NCBI GenBank assembly: GCA_039183635.1
Contig: JBCDBL010000002.1
Coordinates: forward strand, 1 to 64,000
Origin: JBCDBL01 sp039183635
GTDB taxonomy: Bacteria; Pseudomonadota; Alphaproteobacteria; Caulobacterales; Parvularculaceae
DNA length: 64,000 nt
Direction: 5' to 3'
Shown here piece after piece: positions 63,416-64,000 of the stretch. The notes under the pieces are model-generated. The model was not told where the DNA came from. It ran no database searches and saw only the letters and a program-made list of their open reading frames with translations. Within the stretch, counting starts at the first letter, position 1, and every line of letters begins with the position of its first letter. Position numbers and translations under genes: made by a program.

Positions 63416-64000
63416 ATGAGCTACAATCTCGATACCCTACAAATTACACCTGAAATTCTGTCTCTCATTGCAGAGATCGATGAGTTCAAAGGTGCATGGC
63501 AAGCGCTCGGTACGTTGGCGCCAGAAAGACTATCTGCGCTTCGGCATGTGGCGACTATTGAGAGCATTGGTTCGTCCACACGGATCGAGGGGAGTAAACT
63601 TTCTGACATTGAAGTTGAACGTCTTCTGAGTAAGTTGGCTGTTCAAACCTTTGAAACGCGAGATGGGCAGGAAGTCGCGGGCTATGCAGAAGTTATGGAG
63701 CTGATCTTTCAAAGCTACGATCAAATTCCGCTTTCAGCGAACTACGTCAAGCAACTCCATAAAGACGTTTTGAAATATAGCACGAAAGATGCTCATCATC
63801 GCGGTGAATACAAAACTTCACCCAACCACGTCAGCGCGTTTGATCCAGACGGAAAAGAAATCGGCATTGTGTTCGAAACAGCGACGCCGTTCGATACGCC
63901 TCGATTTATGAATGATCTGCTTATTTGGACAGTTGATACATTGGAAGCGAATAAGCTGCATCCGCTGCTTGTGGTCTCGATATTTATCGTCGTTTTTTTA
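63416..64000 (+). CDS. Fic-family protein, N-terminal part (cut by window end)
   Basis: An open frame running off the window end (195 codons visible). The beginning has IESIGSSTRIEGSKLSDIEVE, where S-TRI-E-G fits the (S/T)xxxE(G/N) autoinhibitory helix of Fic enzymes, here at the N-terminus (class II). Later HRGEYKTSPNHV and LHPLLVVSIFIVVFL match the segments just before the HxFx(D/E)GNGRxxR active site, which would lie a few residues beyond the edge. Fic proteins transfer AMP or other groups to target proteins. A second in-frame ATG lies six bases upstream (63410). The AT-rich surroundings suggest recent acquisition. Confidence 0.8.
   Translation, partial: MSYNLDTLQITPEILSLIAEIDEFKGAWQALGTLAPERLSALRHVATIESIGSSTRIEGSKLSDIEVERLLSKLAVQTFETRDGQEVAGYAEVMELIFQSYDQIPLSANYVKQLHKDVLKYSTKDAHHRGEYKTSPNHVSAFDPDGKEIGIVFETATPFDTPRFMNDLLIWTVDTLEANKLHPLLVVSIFIVVFL

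Overview
The window looks like an alphaproteobacterial chromosome, probably from a heterotrophic, possibly marine, lineage. The evidence is indirect: fairly high GC, dense operons with 1-8 base overlaps, two TonB-dependent receptors, a CobN-type protein under a B12 riboswitch, and many CaiB-type CoA transferases and acyl-CoA genes. No rRNA, tRNA, transposase or CRISPR array was seen. The species cannot be named from this sequence.

Region 1 (1-17.6 kb): a cut-off S9 peptidase, a D-stereospecific aminopeptidase (Dap type, serine family S12), two NylB-like cytoplasmic serine hydrolases, a DUF3100 membrane pair, an SCP2 protein and a beta-propeller. A minus-strand block follows: DMT-type permease, TonB receptor, AmpG-like MFS permease, membrane-anchored serine hydrolase, acyl-CoA synthetase, hotdog thioesterase and a quinone-oxidoreductase-like enzyme.

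Region 2 (17.7-33.8 kb): acyl-CoA and amino-acid catabolism with GntR, TetR and MarR regulators. It holds a CaiB transferase, enoyl-CoA hydratase, M55 D-aminopeptidase (DppA), dienoyl-CoA reductase-like SDR, FadB-type fusion, thiolase, acyl-CoA dehydrogenase, acyl-CoA ligase, an alpha-methylacyl-CoA racemase-like protein, a small SpeD-like protein that seems to start at ATC, an ornithine cyclodeaminase homologue and a PLP dehydratase. Regions 1 and 2 together suggest import, hydrolysis and oxidation of acylated or D-amino-acid-containing amides. This is inference.

Region 3 (33.9-39.3 kb): a large pentapeptide-repeat membrane protein, then a zinc-limitation locus: zur divergent from a CobW/COG0523 GTPase, followed by MerC-like and DUF1826 genes, with a good Zur-box candidate between zur and cobW.

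Region 4 (39.4-50.4 kb): a PhnD-like binding protein with an orphan sensor kinase on the minus strand, divergent from a cobalamin riboswitch that controls a short periplasmic CobN-like protein, an ExbB/MotA-like channel and a DUF2149 protein. This is the most unusual system here. A complete Opp peptide ABC transporter follows.

Region 5 (50.4-64 kb): S13 DD-peptidase (PBP4 type), M19 membrane dipeptidase, a striking array of four 41-base palindromic repeats, a lipoprotein S9 peptidase, and a probable cyanophycin-use locus (TonB receptor, YfcC-type permease, exported cyanophycinase, isoaspartyl peptidase). The window ends inside a Fic-family gene in AT-rich DNA.
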